Source of the DNA: a candidate division Hyd24-12 bacterium UBA5074 | GTDB taxonomy: Bacteria > Fermentibacterota > Fermentibacteria > Fermentibacterales > Fermentibacteraceae | DNA: 8,504 nucleotides | Assembly: GCA_002414865.1 (NCBI GenBank) | Contig: DIAQ01000023.1 | Coordinates: 1-8,504 of the forward strand | Direction: 5' to 3' | In this document: one piece after another, positions 1-6,179 of the stretch | Layout: each line of letters starts with the position of its first letter | How positions within the stretch are numbered: the stretch's first letter is position 1 | Position numbers and translations under genes: made by a program | The notes under the pieces: generated by a model | What the model saw: only the letters and a program-made list of their open reading frames with translations | The model's database searches: none | What the model was told of the DNA's origin: nothing

Positions 1-371
1 AGCAGGCCATCCAGGCTCATCAGGAGCACGAGCGACGACGAGAGGATCATCCAGCTGGACTCGCGCTCCTGGACCTCGCGGTGTATGTCGATGGGCCTGA
101 CGAATGCGCAGACCGCTGTCACGAATGTGAGGGTTACGAAATTGGATCCGATGACGTTTCCGACGGAGATGTCCGATGCTCCCCTGGCGATGGCGAACGC
201 CGAGACGGTGAGCTCGGGAAGACTGGAGAGCACGCTGACGCCGAGGATGGTGATCACGAGTTCCTTGACGCCGAACATCCTCGCGAGCGGGCCGGTGTTG
301 TGGATGATCAGCTCGCTGCTGCCCCACAGCAGGAGCAGGCCACCGATGAAGGCGACAGCGGAAAGGAACAT
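1..371 (-). CDS. Sodium/calcium exchanger (CaCA) family membrane protein, N-terminal part
   Basis: Partial gene: the first 123 residues are present and the rest lies beyond base 1. The product is a membrane antiporter of the Ca2+:cation antiporter family (YrbG / NCKX-like), expected to move Ca2+ or another cation against Na+ or H+. Residues 1-20 and about 37-60 are hydrophobic helices. The alpha-1 repeat is recognisable at about 40-80: GVSVLSSLPEL, then a short loop, then GNVIGSNFVT. These match the family's G-S-xxxPE and GNxxGSN ion-binding motifs, although the usual GTS reads SSL here. A further hydrophobic segment starts near 106. The ATG at 371 is chosen because a GGAGG lies 5 nt upstream and an in-frame TAG occurs ten codons before it. 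The gene is divergent from the endonuclease gene. Family assignment is firm; the transported ion is not known. Confidence 0.85.
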   Translation of the reverse strand, partial: MFLSAVAFIGGLLLLWGSSELIIHNTGPLARMFGVKELVITILGVSVLSSLPELTVSAFAIARGASDISVGNVIGSNFVTLTFVTAVCAFVRPIDIHREVQERESSWMILSSSLVLLMSLDGL

Positions 372-402
372 CCCCACCTCCAGTGTCCTGGACAGCGGCT
401 AG

Positions 403-429
403 TCTATACCGGGCGGGCCAAGCCAGCAA
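403..429 (-). promoter_or_regulatory. Possible promoter of the exchanger gene
   Basis: Read on the minus strand, TTGCTG (429-424) and TATAGA (408-403) are separated by 15 bp and lie about 32 bp before the exchanger ATG. The -10 is good, but the spacer is short and the -35 is weak, so this is only a candidate. Confidence 0.3.
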
Positions 430-476
430 GGCGGCGGATGTGGCACGCCTCCCCGGCTCCGCCGGATATTCCTCCC

Positions 477-1589
477 ATGAACAGATCGCACTGTTCCGTC
501 CTGCTGGCAGCCATGCTCGCCGTCCAGGCCTCCGCGGCGATGGCGGGGATACCTCCAGGCTACTACGATCCGGCCGCGGGGCTGTCCGGCGAGGCGCTCC
601 GCTCGGCGCTGCATGACATCATCGATGATCATTCGGTCATCTCCTACGACGATGTGTGGCTTGCCTTCTACACAACGGACGACAAGCCCGGCGGCATGGT
701 CTGGGACATGTACTCGGACGTCCCCGGCGGGACTCCGCCCTACGAATACACCCTCGGAGAGGACCAGGGCGGCTCGGCGAGCGGCGAGGGGGAGGGCTAC
801 AACCGAGAGCACACATGGCCGCAGAGCTGGTTCGGCGGAGCAGTCCCCCCGATGAACTCGGACATGTTCCAGATAGTCCCTACGGACATCTACGTGAACA
901 ACCGCAGGGGCAACTTCCCCTACGGCGAGGTCGCCTCCCCCACCTGGGTCTCGCTGAACGGGAGCCTGCTGGGCCCGTGCGCCTGGCCCGGCTATGCGGG
1001 CACGGTTTTCGAGCCGCGCCCCGACTTCAAGGGCGACCTCGCCCGCAACTTCTTCTACATGACCACTCGCTATTACGGGGAGGATGCCGCCTGGCCCGGA
1101 AGCCCCATGACCGACGGCTCGCAGCTCCTCGACTGGGCCGTGGGCCTGCTGATCTCGTGGCATCTCGAGGATCCCGTCAGCGCCAAGGAGCTGGAGAGGA
1201 ACGAGGCTGTCTACGCGATACAGGACAACAGGAACCCCTTCATAGACCACCCCGAGTTCGTCACGATGATCTACTATCCGACCTATGTCGGAGAGGACGA
1301 GGACCTGCCCGTGCAGCAGCCTGTGCTGGCCGTCTCTCCGAACCCGTCCGCCGGAGCCTTCATCCTGAGGCTGGAGTTGCCGGAAGCCGCCTTGGTCGAC
1401 CTGGGAGTCTTCGACCCGTCAGGCAGGCTGGTTCGTGTTCTGCTCGACGACAGTCCGATGGACGCCGGCACCCACGAGCTGGTATTCGACGGGAACGGAG
1501 GCCTGGGAGGCCGGCTGCCATCCGGCGTGTACTTCGGCAGGCTGGCAACCCCCTCCGCAGTGTCGGCCTGCGCGCTTCTCATCCTGTAG
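477..1589 (+). CDS. Secreted endonuclease I (EndA/NucM family) with C-terminal sorting-like domain
   Basis: A 370-residue secreted nuclease of the EndA/NucM/Vvn family, which cuts DNA and often RNA non-specifically using one divalent metal. Residues 1-24 form a signal peptide ending ASAAMA|G. The nuclease core spans about 29-268. It contains NREHTWPQSWF at 109-119 (histidine general base, preceding glutamate as metal ligand), VNNRRGN at 140-146 (asparagine metal ligand, conserved RGN), FKGDLARNFFYMTTRY at 184-199, and NRNPFIDHPE at 251-260. After a short linker, 283-370 is a FlgD-Ig-like / type A sorting-like module (VSPNPSAGAF, DPSGRLVRVLL, LPSGVYFGRL), which suggests cell-surface attachment or dedicated export. 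The frame is open far upstream to 81, but the signal peptide fixes the start at 477. The Shine-Dalgarno is poor; ATG 438 is an alternative but would bury the signal peptide. Likely role: nutrient scavenging from extracellular DNA. Confidence 0.9.
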   Translation: MNRSHCSVLLAAMLAVQASAAMAGIPPGYYDPAAGLSGEALRSALHDIIDDHSVISYDDVWLAFYTTDDKPGGMVWDMYSDVPGGTPPYEYTLGEDQGGSASGEGEGYNREHTWPQSWFGGAVPPMNSDMFQIVPTDIYVNNRRGNFPYGEVASPTWVSLNGSLLGPCAWPGYAGTVFEPRPDFKGDLARNFFYMTTRYYGEDAAWPGSPMTDGSQLLDWAVGLLISWHLEDPVSAKELERNEAVYAIQDNRNPFIDHPEFVTMIYYPTYVGEDEDLPVQQPVLAVSPNPSAGAFILRLELPEAALVDLGVFDPSGRLVRVLLDDSPMDAGTHELVFDGNGGLGGRLPSGVYFGRLATPSAVSACALLIL

Positions 1590-1603
1590 ACCCCGGGCGC
1601 GCC

Positions 1604-1619
1604 CATCCGTCAGCGGATG
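1604..1619. terminator. Short hairpin between convergent genes
   Basis: CATCCG-TCAG-CGGATG is a perfect 6-bp stem with a 4-nt loop, 15 bases after the endonuclease stop and in the gap before the convergent FG-GAP gene. There is no T-run on either side, so it is not a standard intrinsic terminator. It may still protect 3' ends or act as a weak bidirectional stop. Confidence 0.3.
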
Positions 1620-1713
1620 ACCTCCACCCTGTCAGCGCCGTGCTGCGAGGGCTCGTCAGGACAATCGGATTCGCTGCCGGAGGAAGCTCGTCCACGTCCT
1701 CTCCCGGTCCGGG

Positions 1714-2928
1714 CTACTCCGTCAGCACCACCCGTCCGATCATCACGCCTTCGTCGGTCGAGCAGCGGAGGAGGTAGATGCCGGGAGGGTTGCCCGAGAT
1801 GTCCAGGGGAACGCTGTGGGAGCCCTGCTCCATCTCTCCCAGCAGGGCACGGGCCACCCGGCGGCCGTCCTGCGAGAAGATCCCTACCTCGACGGATGAA
1901 TCGAAGCCAAGCGTGAAGGATAGCCAGAAGCTGCCCGCCGTCGGAGATCCGCAGACCTGGAGGGCTCCGCCTTCAGGCACCCCCCCGCCGGAATGGCCGA
2001 TGCCGGTGGTCGAGGCCAGGTACAGGCGCACGAAACCGTCGTAGTCGCTCGTCAGGATGTCCGGCGCACCGCTCTCGTCCCAGTTGTCCACGCAGGCCCT
2101 GAGGCCATAGGACTCCTGGATGGGTCCAGACGCAGTCTGGATCTGGACCATGTCGCTGAAATGAGGCGCGGCATCGGAGCCGTCGTTCCCGCAGAACCAC
2201 AGGTTGCCTGCGTCCGTTCCCAGGAGCAGGTCCTTCATGCCGTCCATGTCGAGGTCGGCCACCGTGGGGACGCAGCGGTAGAAGAGGATGTCGGTGTCAC
2301 CGCAGAAGACGCTGGACCACGTGGTGAACAGGTAGCTGGAGGCGGTGCCCGAGTTGAGGTAGAGCCGTATCGGGCTCCCGCCCGGATATGTGCCCTCGCT
2401 TCCCAGGACCAGGTCGAGCAGACCGTCGTCGTCCCAGTCGACCACGACCGGGGCGGAGTTGCCGCCGACATCGATGACCGATCCCCCCGCGAGCATGTCC
2501 GGCTGCGTATTCAGCGTGCCGTCGGAGCTCCTCGTGTAGTAGTTCACGAAACCCTCGCGGTCGCCCACGATCAGGTCCATCAGCCCGTCGCCGTTCATGT
2601 CCGCAACCTGCGGACTCGTGGCGCCGGTGCATCAACCGTAGGGCAGCGAGATGTCCGCCCCGTCGGCCTGCATGTAGGTAAAGCCCTCGAAGACAGGGGC
2701 GGGATTGTTCCACACGTTGAGATAGAGGCGGATCTTGCCGTAGTCGAACTCGCCCAGGATCAGGTCCTTGGCACCGTCGCCATCCCAGTCGTAGACGCAG
2801 GGAGAGCCATAGTAGCTGACATCTATGGCCGTGCCGTCGGACAGCACGAACGACGGGCTCTGGTAGATCGGCGGTGATGCCGCCACCGCGAACGCGGCCA
2901 GAAGCGCCACCGGACAGGCAGCTCTCAT
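1714..2928 (-). CDS. Secreted FG-GAP/VCBS repeat protein with in-frame UGA (putative selenoprotein or nonsense-interrupted gene)
   Basis: One 404-residue reading frame, interrupted only by a UGA at codon 99 (bases 2634-2632). Residues 1-18 are a signal peptide (RAACPVALLAAFAVAAS). Five FG-GAP/VCBS-type repeats follow with Ca-binding-like D-x-D/N-x-DG cores: DWDGDGAKDLILG (47-59), DMNGDGLMDLIVG (110-122), DWDDDGLLDLVLG (164-176), DLDMDGMKDLLLG (225-237) and a degenerate one at 282-294. They suggest a beta-propeller. Residues 323-404 form a type A sorting-like C-terminal module ending in RVVLTE. The start at 2928 has AAGGAGGA 3 nt upstream and opens directly on the signal peptide. Repeat spacing and frame are intact across the UGA, giving ...LPYG-[UGA]-C-TGATSPQVAD.... 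Either UGA is read as selenocysteine (see the hairpin feature) or this is a recent nonsense mutation or sequencing error. If UGA stops, only a 98-residue fragment is secreted. Substrate or partner unknown. Confidence 0.8.
2589..2634 (-). promoter_or_regulatory. Putative bacterial SECIS element with its UGA codon
   Basis: Read on the minus strand, the in-frame UGA (2634-2632) is followed 16 nt later by GUCCGC-AGGUU-GCGGAC (2615-2599). This is a perfect 6-bp stem with a 5-nt loop whose second and third bases are GG. The stem can be extended, past small internal loops, by CG/UG pairs and CGCC-GGCG (2623-2620 with 2592-2589). Bacterial SECIS elements recognised by SelB lie within the coding region just after UGA and carry a G-containing apical loop; the E. 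coli fdhF loop is GCAGGUCUGC, close to GCAGGUUGC here. The GG lies 23 nt after UGA, within the accepted range as I recall it. GC-rich DNA makes hairpins by chance, and no sel genes are in the window, so this remains a hypothesis. Confidence 0.45.
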
Positions 2929-3026
2929 GCGTCCTCCTTCTCGAGTCTGCGAACAGGAACCCTCAGGGCGTATTCTCGCGCGGGCCTGATGCCGGGTCAA
3001 TCAATCTCGAAGGGGCGGATGCCGGG

Positions 3027-3446
3027 CTAGAACTCGAATTCCTGCGAACCGCCGCCCGGCTCGCTCGCGGACCACAGGGAGCCCCTGCCCCCCGGGAGGC
3101 GGAACAGCGTCAGCGTCTCCCATCCGTGGCTCTCGACGACAGGCTTGAGGAAGGTGAACCTGGTCTCGACGATGTGTCGCTTGAGCTGCTCGTCATCCAG
3201 CTTCTCCATGCGACCCCGCAGGCGCATCTGGACGCCGGTGGAGGAGTCGAAGTAGCACAGCTCCACCGAGGGGTTCGCCAGCAGCTGCCGGCTCACGGGC
3301 TTCGACGTGCCGGTGCAGAATGTGAGACCCTTCTCGTCGACGACCGGCGTGTCCATGCCCCTCACGCGGGGCTCGCCATCCTCGACCGTGGCCATCCATG
3401 AAGTCGTGTTCTTCCTGACGAAATCAAGTATCTCATTGCGGGTCAT
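3027..3446 (-). CDS. PNPOx-like FMN-binding split-barrel protein
   Basis: A 139-residue cytoplasmic protein of the pyridoxamine 5'-phosphate oxidase-like superfamily, in the short form of about 130-150 residues that binds a flavin (FMN or F420-like) as a dimer. Visible family features are an N-terminal helix (MTRNEILDFVRKN), the first barrel strand SWMATVEDGEPRVRGMDTPVV, then LTFCTGTSKPVSRQLLANPSVELCYFD and VQMRLRGRMEKLDD, followed by a helical stretch and the final strand TLTLFRLPGG. The C-terminus is Gly/Ser-rich and ends EFEF. The start at 3446 follows GGAGG by 7 nt; the frame stays open upstream, but that extension is Arg-rich and unlikely. These proteins are often annotated as general stress or nitroimidazole-resistance-like; the substrate cannot be read from sequence. 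It is divergent from the HEWG-family gene. Confidence 0.8.
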   Translation of the reverse strand: MTRNEILDFVRKNTTSWMATVEDGEPRVRGMDTPVVDEKGLTFCTGTSKPVSRQLLANPSVELCYFDSSTGVQMRLRGRMEKLDDEQLKRHIVETRFTFLKPVVESHGWETLTLFRLPGGRGSLWSASEPGGGSQEFEF

Positions 3447-3495
3447 TTCATATCCTCCCGTGTGTTGTCGGTGTGTCCGGATCCCCACCCGATCT

Positions 3496-3522
3496 ATTCT
3501 AACACGGCGGACGCGGGACGAA
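3496..3522 (-). promoter_or_regulatory. Possible promoter of the PNPOx-like gene
   Basis: On the minus strand, TTCGTC (3522-3517) and TAGAAT (3501-3496) are separated by 15 bp, about 50 bp before the start codon. The TAGAAT sits in an AT-rich island in otherwise GC-rich DNA, which supports it. The -35 match and spacing are weak. Confidence 0.3.
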
Positions 3523-3688
3523 GGGTGCACTCCGGCAGCGGCGCGGAGTCGTCCGGGAGACCGGCGGTTCCTCCCGGGCATCCCCGCAGGAGTGCGCAGC
3601 GCCGCCAGCCACAGGATCCCCGTATGGAATCCGAACCCCCGCCGGCTGTATCATCGGCTGTCGCACACTCTGAACACGGAGGCATCAT

Positions 3689-4609
3689 ATGCTGGCCTGT
3701 CTCGCGGCTGCGGCGCTTCTCGGCTCTGCGACCCCGGTTACCGACCCCGTGATCGTCCACGAGTGGGGGGTGGTCGTCTATTCGGCCGGCACGACAAGGG
3801 CCACGGGTTCGCCCGCGGCGGACCCGCTGGGCGCGATCTGCGCAGACGCTCCCGTGCTCTACTTCCACGGAGCCCCCTTCACAGGCGACGTCGCTGTCTG
3901 CTCTCTCGGGGAGATCTTCAGCACGTACCCGGAGCCCGACCAGGCCGGGGGACTGCTCCTCGGGCAGGGAGGCCTCGGTTCCGCAGCGAGATGGGAGGAT
4001 CTGTCGGTACGGCCGTTGGACGACGGAGAGCCTGCGGCCGACCGCGCGGGCATGGCAGACATCACGATACCCGGCTTCGGCTGGGCCACCGGCCTGTGGC
4101 GCGCGCCGCAGGCCCTCTGGATACTCAGGGAGAGTGATCGCTTCAGGGACAGGTTTCTCTACTACGAGGTCGATCTGACGGATGTGGGATTCCCCGTACC
4201 GCTTCCTGCATACGCTCCGGCGGACGCCCCCGACGAGGATCTGTTCCGGGGAGAGGTCCTCGTCTTCCGCCATCTCGACGACGGCACCGTGGACTGCACC
4301 CTGGAGAGTGTCACCGATCTCGACGAGATGGATCGGACGCGCATCGCAGTGCTCGACGACAAATCCTGCGAGACCGCTGCCGCAACTGTCCGCCGATGGG
4401 CGGACGGGCTTCTCGGGGAGGACGAGATCCAGGCCATGTGGGCCACCTGGGAGCCGTTCGTGCTCCACGGCGACTGGGGCGGCGGGACGCTCGTCGTTTT
4501 CCCGATGCCCGGGTCGCTGGTGGAGAGGATCAGCACCATCGTCGTGACCCCCGACTCAGGAGCTCCGGTCGAATGCAGCAGGTTCTTCCTCGGGATGAAG
4601 GCGATCTGA
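3689..4609 (+). CDS. Secreted protein of the uncharacterised HEWG(TF) family
   Basis: 306 residues. The hydrophobic N-terminus (LACLAAAALLGSA) looks like a short signal peptide without the usual positive charge; Cys4 is too early for a convincing lipobox. The rest resembles, from memory, a family of hypothetical proteins in Planctomycetes and Acidobacteria defined by an N-terminal HEWGTF motif. Here it is VHEWGVVVYSAG (23-34), followed by APVLYFHGAPF (54-64), ARWEDLSVRP (100-109), RFLYYEVDL (155-163), GLLGEDEIQAMWATWEPFVLHG (240-261, in parts) and a closing RFFLGMKAI. No catalytic motif is recognised and the function is unknown. Start: GGAGG lies 6 nt upstream of ATG 3689, and an in-frame TGA six codons earlier excludes an upstream start. 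It stands alone between the divergent PNPOx-like gene and the metK operon. Confidence 0.7.
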   Translation: MLACLAAAALLGSATPVTDPVIVHEWGVVVYSAGTTRATGSPAADPLGAICADAPVLYFHGAPFTGDVAVCSLGEIFSTYPEPDQAGGLLLGQGGLGSAARWEDLSVRPLDDGEPAADRAGMADITIPGFGWATGLWRAPQALWILRESDRFRDRFLYYEVDLTDVGFPVPLPAYAPADAPDEDLFRGEVLVFRHLDDGTVDCTLESVTDLDEMDRTRIAVLDDKSCETAAATVRRWADGLLGEDEIQAMWATWEPFVLHGDWGGGTLVVFPMPGSLVERISTIVVTPDSGAPVECSRFFLGMKAI

Positions 4610-4820
4610 AGGCGGGAGTCGGCATCGGCCCGGGAAACGGCATTCGACCCGGCGGCACCCGGGGCGCCAGGGGTGGATGGATCGAAACAGGACCTCCCGC
4701 CAGGTCACCGGAACCACCGGGCGGGCACCGGTCCGCTGCCCGGCCGTAGCGATCCCGGCGTCAGGCATGTCGTTCCTCTGGGCCTCTGCGGAGGACGCGC
4801 CCTCCACCCCGCCCGGTCCG
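4610..4820. other. GC-rich intergenic stretch before the metK promoter
   Basis: About 210 bases without a convincing gene on either strand. The only structure seen is GC-rich inverted repeats, for example CCGGGC at 4717-4722 with GCCCGG at 4738-4743, with no T-run after them. They could end transcription of the preceding gene, but this is weak. Confidence 0.4.
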
Positions 4821-4849
4821 GTGACAGCAAGGGTCGATTGAGCTATACT
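4821..4849 (+). promoter_or_regulatory. metK operon promoter
   Basis: GTGACA (4821-4826) and TATACT (4844-4849) are spaced by exactly 17 bp, close to the housekeeping sigma consensus. The expected start point, about A4856, lies one base before the first stem of the riboswitch, so promoter and aptamer fit each other. Confidence 0.75.
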
Positions 4850-4855
4850 CTCGTC

Positions 4856-4909
4856 ACGTGGAGACATTTGAGGCGTATTGCAACCACGAGAAAAAATGCT
4901 AAAAAGCCG
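4856..4909 (+). promoter_or_regulatory. SAM-II (SAM-alpha) type riboswitch aptamer
   Basis: An H-type pseudoknot matching the SAM-II class that binds S-adenosylmethionine. P1 is CGTGG (4857-4861) with CCACG (4884-4888). The P2 pseudoknot is GGC (4872-4874) with GCC (4906-4908). Between them are the conserved runs CGTATTGCAA (4874-4883) and GCTAAAAAG (4898-4906) in an A-rich third strand, as I remember from the SAM-II consensus and the crystallised Sargasso Sea RNA. The P2 pair appears swapped relative to that RNA (CC/GG there, GG/CC here), which is compensatory. Its place directly upstream of metK, the SAM synthetase gene, fits feedback control. A covariance-model search would confirm it. Confidence 0.85.
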
Positions 4910-4922
4910 TTGCCCGCGCCTC

Positions 4923-4946
4923 AACCGCCGTCCGCGGCGGTTTTTT
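4923..4946 (+). terminator. Intrinsic terminator of the SAM-II leader (expression platform)
   Basis: AACCGCCG-TCCG-CGGCGGTT (4923-4942) is a perfect 8-bp stem with a 4-nt loop. It ends in a run of six T (4941-4946), 14 bases downstream of the aptamer and 26 bases before the metK ATG. High SAM should favour termination here. An alternative helix, TTGAGGCG (4868-4875) with CGCCTCAA (4917-4924), shares the first two bases of the stem and the P2 strand of the aptamer. Confidence 0.85.
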
Positions 4947-4972
4947 GTTACCCTAATTTCCGGGAGATAGCC

Positions 4973-6139
4973 ATGCGCAAGCTGTTCACGAGCGAGTCGG
5001 TTTCGGAAGGCCATCCAGACAAGGTCTGCGACCAGATATCCGATGCCGTTCTCGACGCCCACGTCAAGGACGACCCGATGGCCCACGTGGCCTGCGAAAG
5101 CCTTGTCACCACGAACTTCTGCCTCCTCGCGGGGGAGGTGAAGAGCTCCACCCAGGTGGATTACGAAGCGCTGGCAGGAGAGGTTATAAGAGAGATAGGG
5201 TACGAGATCCCCGACCTCGGCTTCCACTGGAAGGAAAACAGGTACCAGATCCTGATCCACTCCCAGTCGTCGGACATCGACCAGGGAGTGTCCGGCCACC
5301 AGGGCGGCGCCGGGGACCAGGGACTCATGTTCGGCTTCGCCTGCAACGAGACCGCGGCGCTCATGCCCCTCCCGATCCAGCTCGCGCACAGGCTTCTCGA
5401 GCAGTTCTCCTGCGTCCGCAGATCCGGCGGACTCCCCTGGGCCCGCCCGGACGCAAAGAGCCAGGTGACGGTGGAGTACGAGGACAACACGCCGGCCAGC
5501 ATCGTCGAGATCCTGATGTCGGTCCACCACGCGCCCGACGCCCACAACGACGACATGAAGAAGGACGTCCTCGAGACGGTCATAACGCCGGTCCTCGGAG
5601 AGATGAGCTCCTCGATCGACTGGAGCGGGAAGTTCCTCTACAACCCCTCGGGCAGGTTCGCTATCGGCGGACCGCACGGGGACACGGGCCTCACGGGCCG
5701 GAAGATCATCGTCGACACGTACGGCGGCGCGGGCAGGCACGGCGGCGGCTGCTTCTCCGGCAAGGACGCCACGAAGGTGGACCGCTCAGCGGCGTACATG
5801 GCGCGCCACATCGCCAAGAACCTCGTGGCGGCCGGCGTCGCGGACAGGTGCGAGATCCAGCTCGCGTACGCCATCGGAGAGCCCGAGCCGGTTTCGGTGA
5901 GGCTGGACACCTTCGGCACGGAGAAGGTGGCCGACCTGCGGAAGGTGGAGAAGCTCGTCCGCGAGATCTTCCCTCTGCACCCCTATGGGATAATCGACTA
6001 TCTGGGGCTCCGCAGGCCCATATTCAGGAAGACCGCCACCTTCGGTCATTTCGGCAGGCGGCCCGGCGAAGACGGCTCCTTCTCCTGGGAGAAGACGGAC
6101 AGGGCCGGCGAGATAGCCTCCGCCCTCGAGATCGGCTGA
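4973..6139 (+). CDS. metK: S-adenosylmethionine synthetase
   Basis: A 388-residue cytosolic enzyme making S-adenosylmethionine from ATP and methionine, with release of phosphate and pyrophosphate; normally a tetramer. The length is normal for bacteria. Family signatures are complete: LFTSESVSEGHPDKVCDQIS (4-23; His14 and Asp16 for ATP and Mg), GAGDQGLMFG (113-122), IGGPHGDTGLTGRKIIVDTY (231-250), the phosphate-binding loop GGGCFSGKDATKVDRSAAY (257-275) and the C-terminal FGHFGRR...FSWEKTD. Small deviations are Cys260 and Ala266 where most homologues have Ala and Pro. The ATG at 4973 follows GGGAGA by 6 nt; the frame is open upstream, but that covers the riboswitch and is not coding. It is the first gene of a four-gene operon and is controlled by the SAM-II leader and terminator. 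Confidence 0.98.
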   Translation: MRKLFTSESVSEGHPDKVCDQISDAVLDAHVKDDPMAHVACESLVTTNFCLLAGEVKSSTQVDYEALAGEVIREIGYEIPDLGFHWKENRYQILIHSQSSDIDQGVSGHQGGAGDQGLMFGFACNETAALMPLPIQLAHRLLEQFSCVRRSGGLPWARPDAKSQVTVEYEDNTPASIVEILMSVHHAPDAHNDDMKKDVLETVITPVLGEMSSSIDWSGKFLYNPSGRFAIGGPHGDTGLTGRKIIVDTYGGAGRHGGGCFSGKDATKVDRSAAYMARHIAKNLVAAGVADRCEIQLAYAIGEPEPVSVRLDTFGTEKVADLRKVEKLVREIFPLHPYGIIDYLGLRRPIFRKTATFGHFGRRPGEDGSFSWEKTDRAGEIASALEIG

Positions 6140-6179
6140 GGGACCGCCGGCCGCAGCCGCAAGGCGGAACGAGGTGCCG

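Noticed and set aside
81..476. Open frame in the endonuclease frame extending upstream to base 81
   Set aside because: It lies antisense to the exchanger gene, has no family-like sequence, and would place a signal peptide 132 residues inside the protein.
399..1250. Long minus-strand open frame of 283 codons opposite the endonuclease
   Set aside because: It is a GC-rich shadow of the nuclease gene, with low-complexity Arg/Gly/Val composition and no recognisable domain.
656..1777. Plus-strand open frame of 373 codons overlapping the endonuclease
   Set aside because: It is an Arg/Gly/Pro-rich shadow frame; the overlapping frame has clear nuclease motifs and a signal peptide.
2589..2634. Reading the UGA as a genome-wide recoded sense codon (for example glycine)
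   Set aside because: UGA closes the 3689, metK, EnvC-like and holB genes at the expected family lengths, two of them in GTGA overlaps, so UGA is a true stop in this genome.
1993..2877. Plus-strand open frame opposite the FG-GAP gene
   Set aside because: It is Val/Asp/His-rich in a repeating way that mirrors the DxDxDG repeats on the other strand; antisense shadow.
4610..4820. SAM-I (S-box) or T-box type leader upstream of metK
   Set aside because: None of the S-box or T-box conserved runs is present; the conserved runs found further down fit SAM-II instead.
4556..5740. Minus-strand 394-codon open frame opposite metK and its leader
   Set aside because: It runs antisense to metK and across the riboswitch and terminator; no domain is recognised.
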